The notes: a model not told the origin generated them from the sequence alone. A stretch of DNA of 26,169 nucleotides from Alistipes excrementigallinarum (GCA_019112825.1 DXIP01000010.1:1-26169), one strand, 5' to 3'. Counted from the first letter of the stretch, positions 15,624-23,572 are shown. A program made the numbers and translations.

Positions 15624-17324
15624 CTATTTTATCTTCTGTTCCACAATGGCGAGCACCTCCGCCTCGAGGCGGCAGGCCTCGGCCGCCAACGCATCGGCTT
15701 CGGCGATGAGGCGGTCGGCCGTCGCACGGTCCTTGAGTCCGGCGGCGTTGATTTTGACGTTGAGACAGGCACCCATCACGGCGCTGCGGGCGGCCAGAGC
15801 GCCCACGCCGGCATCCGATACCGAATTGGGGTTGCCCGTCTGGGCCATCGCACGCACGAGCTCGAAGACGCGCGACGAGGCCTTCATCGTACGCAGCGGC
15901 ACCTCGGTGGCGTAGAGCGTCGCCTCCTGCAACGCGGCGCTGCGGGCGGCCTTCTCCTCGTCGGTCGTCTTGGGCATGGCGAAGACGGCCATGATGCGGT
16001 TGAAGGCGGCCGTATCCTCGTCCACCAGATGCAGCAGCTCGGTCATCACCTCCTGGCCCTTGTCGGCCCAGTCGGAGAACTCCTCCCAGCGGGCGTCCCA
16101 GCCGGCCTTGTGGGCCGAGAGGTTGGCCACCATCGTCCCCAGGGCCGCACCCAGCGCACCCATGTAGGCCGAGATGGAGCCGCCGCCCGGAGCCGGCGAT
16201 TCGCTGGCCGTCTCCTCGGCAAAGTCCGTGCAGGTCATGTCGACGAGCCGCTTGGTGCGGTTGTCGGCCTCGAGCAGATACTCGATGACCTTCTCGTCGG
16301 GGTTGAAGGGCTTCAGGTCGTCGAGCCCCATCGACTTGATGGCGATGCGGATGATTTCACGCTCTGAGATGCCCGTCGAGCGCTGCTGCTTGCGCAGGAA
16401 GTAGCGCCCTGCGTCGACCAGCGCCCGCTTGGGGACCAGACCCACAATCTCGGTTCCGGTGACGCGCACGCCCCGGGCATCGGCCTTGCGGCACACCTCG
16501 TCGAAGGCGATGTGGAGCGGCGTGACCGAAATGTCGGTGATGTTCATCGAGACCTGGGCGATGCCGTACTCCTCGATGAACCAGCCGATGGCTTTCGTCG
16601 CCTTGAGCGTACCGGGCTGCATGAGCGTGTTGCCGTGCTCGTCCTTGAGCGGCTTGCCCACGGGCGAACCGCCCTCGCGCACGGGGCGTCCCTTCTCGCG
16701 CACGTCGAAGGCGATGGCGTTGGCGCGGCGCGTCGAGGTGGTATTGAGGTTGAAGTTGACGGCGATGAGGAAGTCGCGGGCGCCGACGGTCGTCGCACCC
16801 GTGCGGGCCACACCCTCGTCGAAGGGGCGGGCGCCGAAGTCGGGCGCCGTCTCCGCATGGGCCAGCTTCTCGGGCAGCGCCTCATACTCGCCGGCGCGGC
16901 AGACGGCCAGATTCTTCCGCTCGGGCTTCAGGGCGGCCGCCTCGTAGCAGTAGGTCGGAATATGCAGCTCGTCGGCGATGCGGCGGGCCAGACCGCGCGA
17001 CAGTTCGGCGCACTCCTCGAGCGTGATGCCCGCAATGGGGATGAGCGGCAGCACGTCGGTGGCGCCCATGCGCGGGTGAGCGCCGTGGTGGTTGCGCATG
17101 TCGATGAGCTCCGAGGCGCGTTTGACACCGGCAAAGGCCGCCTCGAGCACGGCTTCGGGCTCGCCGACGAAGGTCACCACCGTGCGGTTGGTCGCCTCGC
17201 CGGGGTCCACGTCGAGCAGTTTGACCCCTTCGACCGCCTCGATGGCCGAGGTAATTTCGTGAATTACGGCCTTGTCGCGTCCCTCGCTGAAGTTGGGAAC
17301 GCATTCTACGATACGTTTCTGCAT
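15624..17324 (-). CDS. ftcD: Bifunctional glutamate formimidoyltransferase / formimidoyl-THF cyclodeaminase
   Basis: Last steps of histidine breakdown: transfers the formimino group from formiminoglutamate to tetrahydrofolate, releasing glutamate, then cyclises the product to 5,10-methenyl-THF with loss of ammonia. The N-terminal transferase starts with CVPNFSEGRD and has NHHGAHPRMGATD (78-90) with the catalytic histidine region. A linker follows, then the helical cyclodeaminase (about 355-566) with SESPAPGGGSISAYMG (374-389). At 566 residues it resembles the fused mammalian FTCD; many bacteria keep the two parts separate. It is first of the hut operon here and has a promoter just upstream. 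Confidence 0.95.
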   Translation of the reverse strand: MQKRIVECVPNFSEGRDKAVIHEITSAIEAVEGVKLLDVDPGEATNRTVVTFVGEPEAVLEAAFAGVKRASELIDMRNHHGAHPRMGATDVLPLIPIAGITLEECAELSRGLARRIADELHIPTYCYEAAALKPERKNLAVCRAGEYEALPEKLAHAETAPDFGARPFDEGVARTGATTVGARDFLIAVNFNLNTTSTRRANAIAFDVREKGRPVREGGSPVGKPLKDEHGNTLMQPGTLKATKAIGWFIEEYGIAQVSMNITDISVTPLHIAFDEVCRKADARGVRVTGTEIVGLVPKRALVDAGRYFLRKQQRSTGISEREIIRIAIKSMGLDDLKPFNPDEKVIEYLLEADNRTKRLVDMTCTDFAEETASESPAPGGGSISAYMGALGAALGTMVANLSAHKAGWDARWEEFSDWADKGQEVMTELLHLVDEDTAAFNRIMAVFAMPKTTDEEKAARSAALQEATLYATEVPLRTMKASSRVFELVRAMAQTGNPNSVSDAGVGALAARSAVMGACLNVKINAAGLKDRATADRLIAEADALAAEACRLEAEVLAIVEQKIK

Positions 17325-17352
17325 ATTCGGAAGTTTTAGGATTATCTCTTAT

Positions 17353-17385
17353 CAAAGGTAAGAAAAATTCGGAGAACATTTGCAA
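17353..17385 (-). promoter_or_regulatory. Promoter of the hut operon
   Basis: Minus strand -7 TACCTTTG (17353-17360), exact consensus. The nearest TTG (17383-17385, in TTTGCAAATG) is 22 bases up, slightly longer than the 19-21 usual. The start would be near 17346, giving a leader of about 20 bases. I see no repressor palindrome or riboswitch between promoter and ATG. Confidence 0.6.
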
Positions 17386-17631
17386 ATCCGTAATCAAAAA
17401 AGCGATTTCTCCTTTGAAACGGGAAGTCTTGCCCCCGCTTTTCGAGCGGAACGACACTTTTTGGCTGTTTTGCGTCCTCCGTGCGGACGGAACCGTTCAC
17501 TCAGCCGGGCCTTCGGCGGGCGGGGTGCTGCCCTCCCCCGCTGCCGGGCATTGGACGACCCGGGTGCGGCCCTTCCCTCCCCCGCTTGCCGGACGCCTCC
17601 GCACAAGAATCCTTTCTCCCCTACCGCCAAC
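17386..17631. other. Intergenic stretch with a direct repeat, no gene
   Basis: Between the hut promoter and the terminator of the TonB receptor gene. CCCTCCCCCGCTGCCGG (17531-17547) recurs as CCCTCCCCCGCTTGCCGG (17575-17592), with one added T. Open frames here are extensions of shadow frames. I see no gene. Confidence 0.5.
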
Positions 17632-17632
17632 G

Positions 17633-17663
17633 AAAAAAGAGGTCCCCGCACGTGCGGAGACCT
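17633..17663 (-). terminator. Terminator of the TonB-dependent receptor gene
   Basis: AGGTCCCCGCAC (17640-17651) and GTGCGGAGACCT (17652-17663) fold into a long stem whose one C/A mismatch is a G-U pair in the minus-strand RNA. It is followed on the minus strand by TTTTTT. It begins 27 bases past the receptor stop. Confidence 0.85.
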
Positions 17664-17689
17664 CCGAAGTCATACAGCCGGTCCGGCCC

Positions 17690-19681
17690 CTATCGGCCGA
17701 TGGTGAGCACGATGCCTCCCGTCACCCACGCTCCGGGACGGCGTATGCCGCCCATCTCGCAGTAGTCGGTGTCGGTGATGTTCGTTGCGTCGACATAGAG
17801 GCGGCAGATGCCCTTCTCCCACGACAGGCGTCCGTCGAGCAGGAAATAGGGGTCGTAGCTGCGCCGCTCCGAGAGGGAGGAGTCGCCCGCAACGGGATAG
17901 AAGAGGTAGCTGCCCGCACGGTCGTAGAGCGCTCCGGTGAGCGAGAGCGTGAGGCGGCGCAGGAAGCGCACCTCGACGTTGAGCGCCGCCTTGTGGCGCA
18001 TGTAGTCCATGGCGTTCTTGGTGACCAGGCGTTTGTCCTGACTGGTGGTGACGTAGGCGTAGAGCAGCGTGGCGCGCCGCAGGAACCCCTCCTCGGAGCG
18101 GTAGCCGCCCGAGAGTTCAACCCCGAAGGTCGCAAGGCGGCTGCTCTGCTCGGAGTGCCACTTGCCCCCCATATCCTCGCGCAGCACCCAGTCGATGATG
18201 TCGCGCCCGGCGCGGTAGTAGCTCTGCAGCGCGACGTGCCAGCGGGCTCGGGTGTAGTCGGCCCCGAGGCGGTAGGTAATCGCATGCTCGGGCGTGAGGT
18301 CGAGGTTGTTGATTTGGGCCGGCGACGAGTAGTAGAGGTCCGTGAAGGTGGGCAGGCGCATCGACTGCGCGATGCCGGCACCCACGTGGAGCCCCTCCGC
18401 GGGCCGGTAGTCGGCCGAGACGTTCCACAGCGCCGAGGTGCCGTAGGGCGTCAGGCTCACGCCGCCCGAGGCGGCCGCCTCCCAGCGGCGCCACTGCTTG
18501 ACGTGGCGCAGCCAGATGTTGCCCACGTGGCGCGCCTTGGCATGGGTGTAGAGGCCGTGGGGACGGTCGAGCGGCTCGCCCAGATTGGTGCTGTAGATGT
18601 GGTTGTAGGTGTAGTCGCCCCCGAGCGAGGTGGTACCGGCCGCCCAGCGCAGGTCGCTCCACAGCCGGGCGCCGACGTTGTCCGTGTTGTGGCGGTTGAG
18701 CGGCGTGCCGCGCGTCCAGTCGTAGCGGTCGAAGTTTTTGCGGTAGCTGACCGAGCTGCCCAGCTTGAAGCGTCCGAGCGGAACGCTCCAGCGCAGCGAG
18801 GCGAGCGCCGTCGAGGTCTGCTCCCACTGGTCGGGGTTGTAGGCCGCATAGAAGCCGTTCGAGCCGAAGGAGCGCTCCTGATAGCCGGCCTGGAACTCGA
18901 AGCTGCCGGCCCTCGACGCCTCGTAGGTGGCCCTCAGGAAGGCGTTGTAGTTGGCAAAGTCGGTGTTGTGCATGTAGCCGTCGCTGCGCCGGTAGGAGGC
19001 GGCCGTGAAGAGCGTCAGCCGCTCACGGGTGGCTGCCCCCGAGATGTTGCCGTAGGCGTAGCCGTACTGGCCGCCCGCCCCCTCGAAGCGCAGGTAGTCG
19101 GGCATGAGCGGCGCCGTGCGGATGTTGACCGCCCCGGCATAGGCGCCTACGCCCGGCACACCCTCCACCAGGTCGATGCCCGATACGCAGTCGATGTCGA
19201 CGGGCAGCGAGTGGGATTGATGGCCCGTGCGGGCATCCGTGAAGTCGATGCCGTTGAGCATCACCATGGTCTGGTCGAAGGAGCCTCCCCGTACGGAGAT
19301 GTCCGCCTGGATTCCCTTGCTGCCACGCTCCCGGATGTCGACCGAAGGGGTGAGGCGCAGGGCGTCCTCCAGCGTCTGAAGCGGGGCGGGACCCTGCTCC
19401 TTTCGGTCGAAAAGCGTGACTTGCGACACGGCGTTCGGTGTCGGGGCCGCTATGCGCCCCGATATGCCCACCTCGTCGATGGCCATCTCGCGGTAGATGG
19501 CAACCGAGTCGGACTGCTGGGCATGGACCGTCTGCGTCGCAAGCAAGAGAATGGACATCCCGACGGCCAGCACTCCGATGGTCACGCAGCGGTGGAGGCT
19601 CGCAAAAGCTGCCCAGCTGTTGCGGCTCCAACGGCTCCAGCGACAACTCCTCGGAGTCTTGTTCATCTGGAAATCATTCAT
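17690..19681 (-). CDS. TonB-dependent outer-membrane receptor, BtuB-like
   Basis: An outer-membrane active transporter of about 663 residues. The N-terminus has a long basic region and then a hydrophobic segment CVTIGVLAVGMSILLLATQT, with cleavage after VHAQ. A possible TonB box (MAIDEVGISG) precedes the plug domain, which shows LRLTPSVDIRERG, DISVRGGSFDQTMVMLNGI and VPGVGAYAGAVNI. The rest is the beta-barrel, ending with VTGGIVLTIGR. There is no carboxypeptidase-like N-terminal extension and no SusD partner, so this is the small-molecule (BtuB/FepA) type, not a SusC. The substrate is unknown; no cobalamin riboswitch is visible. I start at the ATG at 19681; the frame open to 19804 runs through the promoter, and the ATG at 19666 is an alternative. 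Confidence 0.88.
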   Translation of the reverse strand: MNDFQMNKTPRSCRWSRWSRNSWAAFASLHRCVTIGVLAVGMSILLLATQTVHAQQSDSVAIYREMAIDEVGISGRIAAPTPNAVSQVTLFDRKEQGPAPLQTLEDALRLTPSVDIRERGSKGIQADISVRGGSFDQTMVMLNGIDFTDARTGHQSHSLPVDIDCVSGIDLVEGVPGVGAYAGAVNIRTAPLMPDYLRFEGAGGQYGYAYGNISGAATRERLTLFTAASYRRSDGYMHNTDFANYNAFLRATYEASRAGSFEFQAGYQERSFGSNGFYAAYNPDQWEQTSTALASLRWSVPLGRFKLGSSVSYRKNFDRYDWTRGTPLNRHNTDNVGARLWSDLRWAAGTTSLGGDYTYNHIYSTNLGEPLDRPHGLYTHAKARHVGNIWLRHVKQWRRWEAAASGGVSLTPYGTSALWNVSADYRPAEGLHVGAGIAQSMRLPTFTDLYYSSPAQINNLDLTPEHAITYRLGADYTRARWHVALQSYYRAGRDIIDWVLREDMGGKWHSEQSSRLATFGVELSGGYRSEEGFLRRATLLYAYVTTSQDKRLVTKNAMDYMRHKAALNVEVRFLRRLTLSLTGALYDRAGSYLFYPVAGDSSLSERRSYDPYFLLDGRLSWEKGICRLYVDATNITDTDYCEMGGIRRPGAWVTGGIVLTIGR

Positions 19682-19719
19682 CTTGTAACGAATTTGAGTT
19701 GGTAGTTGATAAATTGAAT

Positions 19720-19775
19720 AAAAAAGCGGCAACCCGGAGCGGGCCCGGCTGTACCGCCTCGCTCCGAATCGCCGC
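19720..19775 (-). terminator. Terminator of the cysteate synthase operon, running into the next promoter
   Basis: The minus-strand RNA from 19775 to 19760 and from 19741 to 19726 can pair at all 16 positions (three G-U), with a small inner GGC/GCC hairpin in the loop, followed by TTTTTT (19720-19725). It lies 63 bases past the cysteate synthase stop. The base of its 5' arm shares position 19775 with the -7 box of the TonB receptor promoter. Confidence 0.75.
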
Positions 19776-19804
19776 AAAGATACGCTTTTCGGTCGAATCG
19801 GCAA
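19775..19804 (-). promoter_or_regulatory. Promoter of the TonB-dependent receptor
   Basis: Minus strand -33 TTG (19802-19804), 19-base spacer, -7 TATCTTTG (19775-19782), exact consensus. The start near 19768 falls inside the 5' arm of the upstream terminator, so a transcript begun here lacks the outer five base pairs of that stem. The leader is about 87 bases. Confidence 0.75.
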
Positions 19805-19838
19805 GTCGACCGAAAGAAATCCGCAAAAAAGTCCGTCG

Positions 19839-21131
19839 CTACTCGAACAGCGCCTCGACCGTCGCGATGACCTCGGCGGGGTCGGGGTTGAGCGGGAAGA
19901 CGTGTGCCGGTTTGAGGTAAGAGAGCTCCTTGCCCTCCTGGAAGTGCTCCTCGCCGCCGCCCGTCACATTGAGCATGACGACCGCATCCTTGGCGATGTG
20001 TCCGGCCGCCACCTCCTTGATGAGCGAGGCGAGTGCGATGCCGGCCGCCGAGTAGATGTCGACACCCTCCAGCTCCTTGAAGAGCTGACGCGCCTTGCGC
20101 GCCTGGGCGTTGGTCGCCACGAGCATCTCGCCGCCGGTGGCCTTCAGCGCGTCGTAGAGACCGCCCGCAAGGCTGTAGGGGGGACGACGGTTCGAAAGCA
20201 CCTTGGCGTCGATGATTTCGGCGTCGCGGCGCGCCTTGTCGTCGTCGTAGGGCAGCATCTGTCGCGAATTGGCCCGCCAGGCGTCGTACATCGGGACGAA
20301 CGGAGCGTTCTGGGCCACCATCAGCTTCATGAGGTTGCTGCCGAAGCGGCCGTCCTCAATCAGACGCAGGTTGGCCTCCCAGGCGGCAATAGCACCCGTG
20401 CCGCTGCCGACGGCCTGGAAGTAGTAGTCGGGAATCCGCCCGATTGTTGTCGTGGCCGAGAGCACGGTCGTCGCCATGCCGTCGCGGCGGGCGATGTTCT
20501 TCGCGCCGCCCTCGGCGTAGAACTTGCCGCTCTTGAGCGCCAGATTCGAGAGGTGGATGGCATCGAAGTAGTCGCCGCCCCGCTCGCACGAGATGAGCTT
20601 GACGCAGGGGTCGAGCTCGTGTTCGAACCAGAGCGCCCCGATGTTGTCGTAGGGAACCGAGAGCAGCAGCGGAATCCGGTTGTCGGAGCATACCTTGGCG
20701 AAGGCGCGGGCCGTGTTGCCGGCCGAGGCGACCACCAGCACCCGCTTCTCGCCCTCGGGAATGCGGGCGCAGACCGAGAAGGCCTCGGTCTCCTTGAACG
20801 AGCAGGTCGACATCTTCGCCCCGATGGCGGGATACCAGCCGTTGAAGGTAATCCAGAGATTCTCCAGACCGAGGTGCCGGGCCAGTCCGCGGCTGCGGTA
20901 GGTTACGGGTGCCGAGGAGCCCTTGAGCATGCGCCGGACGGGCAGCCAGTCGCAGAACTTGTAGAATCCGTAGGAGTCGGGCTTCACTTCGAGCTGCTTG
21001 CGGGCATAACGGGCCCTCACCAGCGAGGGTGTGGGCGACGTATGGTCCTCGAGCGTCCAGCCGTCATCCTCGAATTCGCGTCCGGTGGCCACGCACTCGA
21101 GGGTGTAGCGGGTAGGGGTAAATTCTTCCAT
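19839..21131 (-). CDS. Cysteate synthase (PLP-dependent, threonine synthase family)
   Basis: Likely makes L-cysteate from O-phospho-L-serine and sulfite. The 430-residue protein is a fold-type II PLP enzyme: MSTCSFKETEAF holds the probable PLP lysine (Lys113), VVASAGNTARAF (133-144) is the substrate/PLP loop, and GSGTGAIAAWEA is the phosphate-binding glycine loop. It begins with a zinc-finger-like or threonine synthase-like N-terminal segment (YTLECVATGREF). The overall pattern matches cysteate synthases of methanogens and of sulfonolipid-making Bacteroidetes. In Alistipes and relatives cysteate is the head group precursor of capnine-type sulfonolipids. The start lies 18 bases past the nspC stop, so both share a transcript. 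A threonine synthase paralogue with another substrate is the alternative. Confidence 0.8.
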   Translation of the reverse strand: MEEFTPTRYTLECVATGREFEDDGWTLEDHTSPTPSLVRARYARKQLEVKPDSYGFYKFCDWLPVRRMLKGSSAPVTYRSRGLARHLGLENLWITFNGWYPAIGAKMSTCSFKETEAFSVCARIPEGEKRVLVVASAGNTARAFAKVCSDNRIPLLLSVPYDNIGALWFEHELDPCVKLISCERGGDYFDAIHLSNLALKSGKFYAEGGAKNIARRDGMATTVLSATTTIGRIPDYYFQAVGSGTGAIAAWEANLRLIEDGRFGSNLMKLMVAQNAPFVPMYDAWRANSRQMLPYDDDKARRDAEIIDAKVLSNRRPPYSLAGGLYDALKATGGEMLVATNAQARKARQLFKELEGVDIYSAAGIALASLIKEVAAGHIAKDAVVMLNVTGGGEEHFQEGKELSYLKPAHVFPLNPDPAEVIATVEALFE

Positions 21132-21149
21132 GTATCTATGTTTGATTAG

Positions 21150-22280
21150 TTACGACATTCGGTTCTTGAAGTCCTCGTAGCCGAAGCGGCGGATGACGTC
21201 GAGCCTGCCGTCGCGCCGTGCGATGGCGATGGCGGGATGGGCTACGCCGTTGAACATCGTGGTCTTGACCATCGTGTAGTGAATCATGTCCTCGAAGACA
21301 ATCCGCTCGCCCACCTTCAGTTCGTGGTCGAAGGCCCAGTCGCCGTAGTAGTCGCCCGCCAGGCAGCTGTTGCCGCCCATGCGCCAGCGCGCTTCGCCCT
21401 CGGCGGGCTCGTGGGCGCCGAGGATGGCCGGCTTGTAGGGCATTTCAAGGCAGTCGGGCATGTGGCAGGCGAACGAGACGTTGAGCATCGCCGTACGCAC
21501 GCCGCCGTTCTCGACGATGTCCTCGACGGTCGAGACCAGATAGCCCGTGCGCCACGTAAAGGCGCTGCCCGGCTCGAGAATCAGCCTCAGGTGGGGATAG
21601 CGGGCGTGGAAGTCGCGCAGGATGGCAATCAGCTCGTCGCAGTCGTATTCGGCGTGCGTCATCAGATGGCCGCCGCCCATGTTGAGCCACTTGAGCTGCG
21701 GCAGCAGCTGGCCGAAGTTCCGCTCGAGCGCCTCGAGCGCCAGACGCAGATGCTCGGGCCGCGATTCGCAGAGGACGTGGAAATGGAGCCCCTCGATGCC
21801 GGCCGGCAGCTCGCGCAGCTGCTCGGGCACGATGCCCAGCCGCGACCCGGCCACGCAGGGGTTGTAGAGTGCCGTCTCGACGGGCGAGTAGCGCGGGTTG
21901 ACGCGCAGGCCGCACGAGATGCCGCGGATGAGCGCCTGCTGTCCGAAGCGCTCGTACTGTGCCACGGAGTTGAAGGTGATGTGGTCGCTGTAGCGGAGAA
22001 TCTCCTCGATGTTCTCATCCGTGTAGACCGGGGCGTAGGTGTGGGCCGGGCGGCCGTACTCCTCGTAGACGAGCCGTGCTTCGGCGGCCGACGAGGCGGT
22101 GGCGCCGTCGGAGTGGCGTGCCAGCTCCGGGAAGATGCTCCACATGGCGCAGGCCTTGAGCGCCACAATGATTTCGGCACCCGACTCGCGGCGCACGCGG
22201 TCGATTACCTCCAGGTTGTGGTCCAGCAGCGTCTCGTCCAGGACGTAGCACGGAGAGGGCAGTTTCAGAAAGTCAATCAT
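21150..22280 (-). CDS. nspC: Carboxynorspermidine / carboxyspermidine decarboxylase
   Basis: Last step of the alternative polyamine pathway: decarboxylates carboxyspermidine (or carboxynorspermidine) to spermidine (or norspermidine). A fold-type III PLP enzyme of 376 residues. The N-terminal PSPCYVLDE is typical, Lys42 in VALKACAMWSIF is the PLP lysine, HFHVLCES (166-173) and LNMGGGHL are barrel motifs, and the C-terminal GNSCLAGDYYGDW holds the catalytic cysteine from the partner subunit. I start at the ATG at 22280 (MIDFLKLPSP); the frame continues upstream to 22370 without an ATG that fits, and that part holds a structured leader. Its partner enzyme is encoded at 23573-24763, on a different transcript. 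Confidence 0.92.
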   Translation of the reverse strand: MIDFLKLPSPCYVLDETLLDHNLEVIDRVRRESGAEIIVALKACAMWSIFPELARHSDGATASSAAEARLVYEEYGRPAHTYAPVYTDENIEEILRYSDHITFNSVAQYERFGQQALIRGISCGLRVNPRYSPVETALYNPCVAGSRLGIVPEQLRELPAGIEGLHFHVLCESRPEHLRLALEALERNFGQLLPQLKWLNMGGGHLMTHAEYDCDELIAILRDFHARYPHLRLILEPGSAFTWRTGYLVSTVEDIVENGGVRTAMLNVSFACHMPDCLEMPYKPAILGAHEPAEGEARWRMGGNSCLAGDYYGDWAFDHELKVGERIVFEDMIHYTMVKTTMFNGVAHPAIAIARRDGRLDVIRRFGYEDFKNRMS

Positions 22281-22310
22281 CGAGCGGTTTTCCAGTAAAT
22301 TCCAACCAAT

Positions 22311-22364
22311 GTTTCCGTTGCTTTTCGGGGGAAAGCCCATACGGGTCATCGTGTCAACGGAAAC
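22311..22364 (-). promoter_or_regulatory. Structured leader upstream of nspC
   Basis: GTTTCCGTTG (22311-22320) and CAACGGAAAC (22355-22364) are perfect 10-base inverted copies enclosing 34 bases that include a smaller CCC-gtat-GGG hairpin. The element lies between the predicted transcript start (about 22372) and the ATG at 22280. No U-tract follows. It could be a cis-acting RNA or a protein operator. Confidence 0.5.
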
Positions 22365-22378
22365 GTTCAAAACAGATG

Positions 22379-22386
22379 CAAAAATA
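22379..22386 (-). promoter_or_regulatory. -7 box of the nspC-cysteate synthase operon
   Basis: Minus strand TATTTTTG matches TAnnTTTG. No TTG is found 19-21 bases upstream, so the -33 element is poor and the promoter may need an activator. The leader to the nspC ATG would be about 92 bases. Confidence 0.5.
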
Positions 22387-22546
22387 GGAAAATCATTGCG
22401 AAAAGCCTACGTTTGCGTTTCGCTTTTTGGAGAAATAGGTATTTATACGTAGCGGCTCTGCCGCATGCGGTCGCACGGCGGAAAGAGCGGGGCTGGCCGC
22501 GGGTCCGGTCGGGGATGAAAACCCGCAAGCGGGTCGGACGGCGTCC

Positions 22547-22802
22547 CGGCTGCGGCGCGGAAAACTTCTCGGCAGGCCGAGGACGCTCGGCTGTGGCGCG
22601 GAAAACATCTCGGCAGGTCGGGCGCGGAAGCGGCGTCTCAGCGGTGCGGGAACCACGGCTGCCGCGCGGAAAATCTGTCGGCGGAGCTCCGGCATTCCGG
22701 CCGCAGTGCGAACGATACGGCAGCTGGCCGGACGCTGTTTCGGCGGCACGGAAAATATGGCGGGAACCGTCACCGTCCCGGCTGCGGGAAACCTGTCGGC
22801 GG
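22547..22802. repeat. Degenerate interspersed GC-rich repeat
   Basis: A 24-30 base unit resembling CGGCTGCGGCGCGGAAAAC, then a TCTCGGCAGG-like end, occurs about five times: 22547-22576, 22588-22617, 22656-22684, 22741-22764 and 22779-22802. The first two differ at only two positions; the rest are diverged. Spacing is irregular (41, 68, 85 and 38 bases). The whole stretch 22400-22855 has no gene I can support. Confidence 0.55.
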
Positions 22803-22855
22803 GGCTCCGGCCCTGTCCGAAGCTCCCGTTGCCCCCCCCCTTCCGGTGATGGCAG

Positions 22856-23410
22856 CTACTCCGCCTCGGTGAAGGCGATGCCCTGCAGCGCGTCGTCCGA
22901 GTAGACGTGCAGGCTGTGGCCCGTCGGACTGAGGCAGGTGATGCGGTGGAGGTGGTTGTCGAAGCGGCCCGGGGTTCCGATGGCAAAGAAGCCTTCGCGG
23001 CCGTCAATCACCTGCTCAGCAATGCGTCGTGCGCGGCCGTCGCCCGTCGGTTCGAAGACCTCGACCCGGAAGCGGCCGTCGGCAAAGTGGTAGCCGGCAA
23101 AGGCCGGGTGGCCGTGGATGGTCGTCCGGTTACCCTGCTTCCAGCTCATGACGAGCGCCTCCCAGTGGGTGCGGGGGCAGCGGCCCAGATAGCTGCGCAC
23201 GTAGTTGCGGTCGGAGTATCGGTCGAACGACTCGAGCGGGTGCCTCTCGAGCCACCCCATCACGTAGTTGCGGATGCGCTCCCCCGTTTCGTCGGTCAGC
23301 GGTCCGGCGGCAACGGCCAGCAGGCCGTCGAAAAACGGGGCGTAGTCCGTGCGCTCGTCGCACGGTTCATCGTATCGGGTTGCGAGTGTTGCGGTTGTGT
23401 CGGGTTGCAT
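22856..23410 (-). CDS. Cysteine dioxygenase-like cupin protein
   Basis: A small cytoplasmic cupin of 184 residues. His99 and His101 in TTIHGHPAFAGYHF and a third histidine in DNHLHRI (153 or 155) give the three-histidine iron site of type I cysteine dioxygenases; the later HSLHVYSDD (165-173) fits the family's HxY region. If it is a true cysteine dioxygenase it would oxidise cysteine to cysteine sulfinate. Similarity outside these motifs is modest to my eye, so another thiol dioxygenase or an unrelated cupin is possible. It is monocistronic, with a -7 box upstream (23443-23450). A run of nine C (22832-22840) lies 15 bases past its stop. The nearby cysteate synthase makes a link to sulfur amino-acid oxidation worth testing. 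Confidence 0.6.
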   Translation of the reverse strand: MQPDTTATLATRYDEPCDERTDYAPFFDGLLAVAAGPLTDETGERIRNYVMGWLERHPLESFDRYSDRNYVRSYLGRCPRTHWEALVMSWKQGNRTTIHGHPAFAGYHFADGRFRVEVFEPTGDGRARRIAEQVIDGREGFFAIGTPGRFDNHLHRITCLSPTGHSLHVYSDDALQGIAFTEAE

Positions 23411-23442
23411 GGTTCGGTTCTGTTTCGGTTTTCTTCCATGGG

Positions 23443-23450
23443 CAAAAGTA
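23443..23450 (-). promoter_or_regulatory. -7 box of the cupin gene
   Basis: Minus strand TACTTTTG fits TAnnTTTG, with a predicted start near 23436 and a leader of about 26 bases. No TTG at the right distance, so it is only half supported. Confidence 0.4.
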
Positions 23451-23508
23451 ACGGAATCCTTCCGTGCGGAGGTCAGTAGAAATACCTAAATCCGAAGCCG
23501 AGCCGAGC

Positions 23509-23546
23509 AAAAAACAAAACGGACGGGATGCCGTCCCGTCCGTTTT
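23509..23546 (-). terminator. Terminator of the carboxynorspermidine synthase gene
   Basis: AAAACGGACGGGA (23516-23528) and TCCCGTCCGTTTT (23534-23546) form a perfect 13-bp stem with a 5-base loop, followed on the minus strand by GTTTTTT. It starts 27 bases past the stop. It separates this gene from the cupin gene. Confidence 0.9.
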
Positions 23547-23572
23547 CCCGGTTGTGCGTCGCGCGCAAGGCC

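Noticed and set aside
19682..19768. A cobalamin riboswitch ahead of the BtuB-like receptor
   Set aside because: The leader is only about 87 bases and I see no B12-box-like sequence; the structure there is a terminator stem.
19682..19804. The longer TonB receptor start at 19804
   Set aside because: The stretch contains the promoter and a terminator stem, and the added residues would precede the signal peptide.
22400..22855. A CRISPR array in the repeat region
   Set aside because: The units are degenerate, irregularly spaced (38-85 bases) and not accompanied by cas genes.
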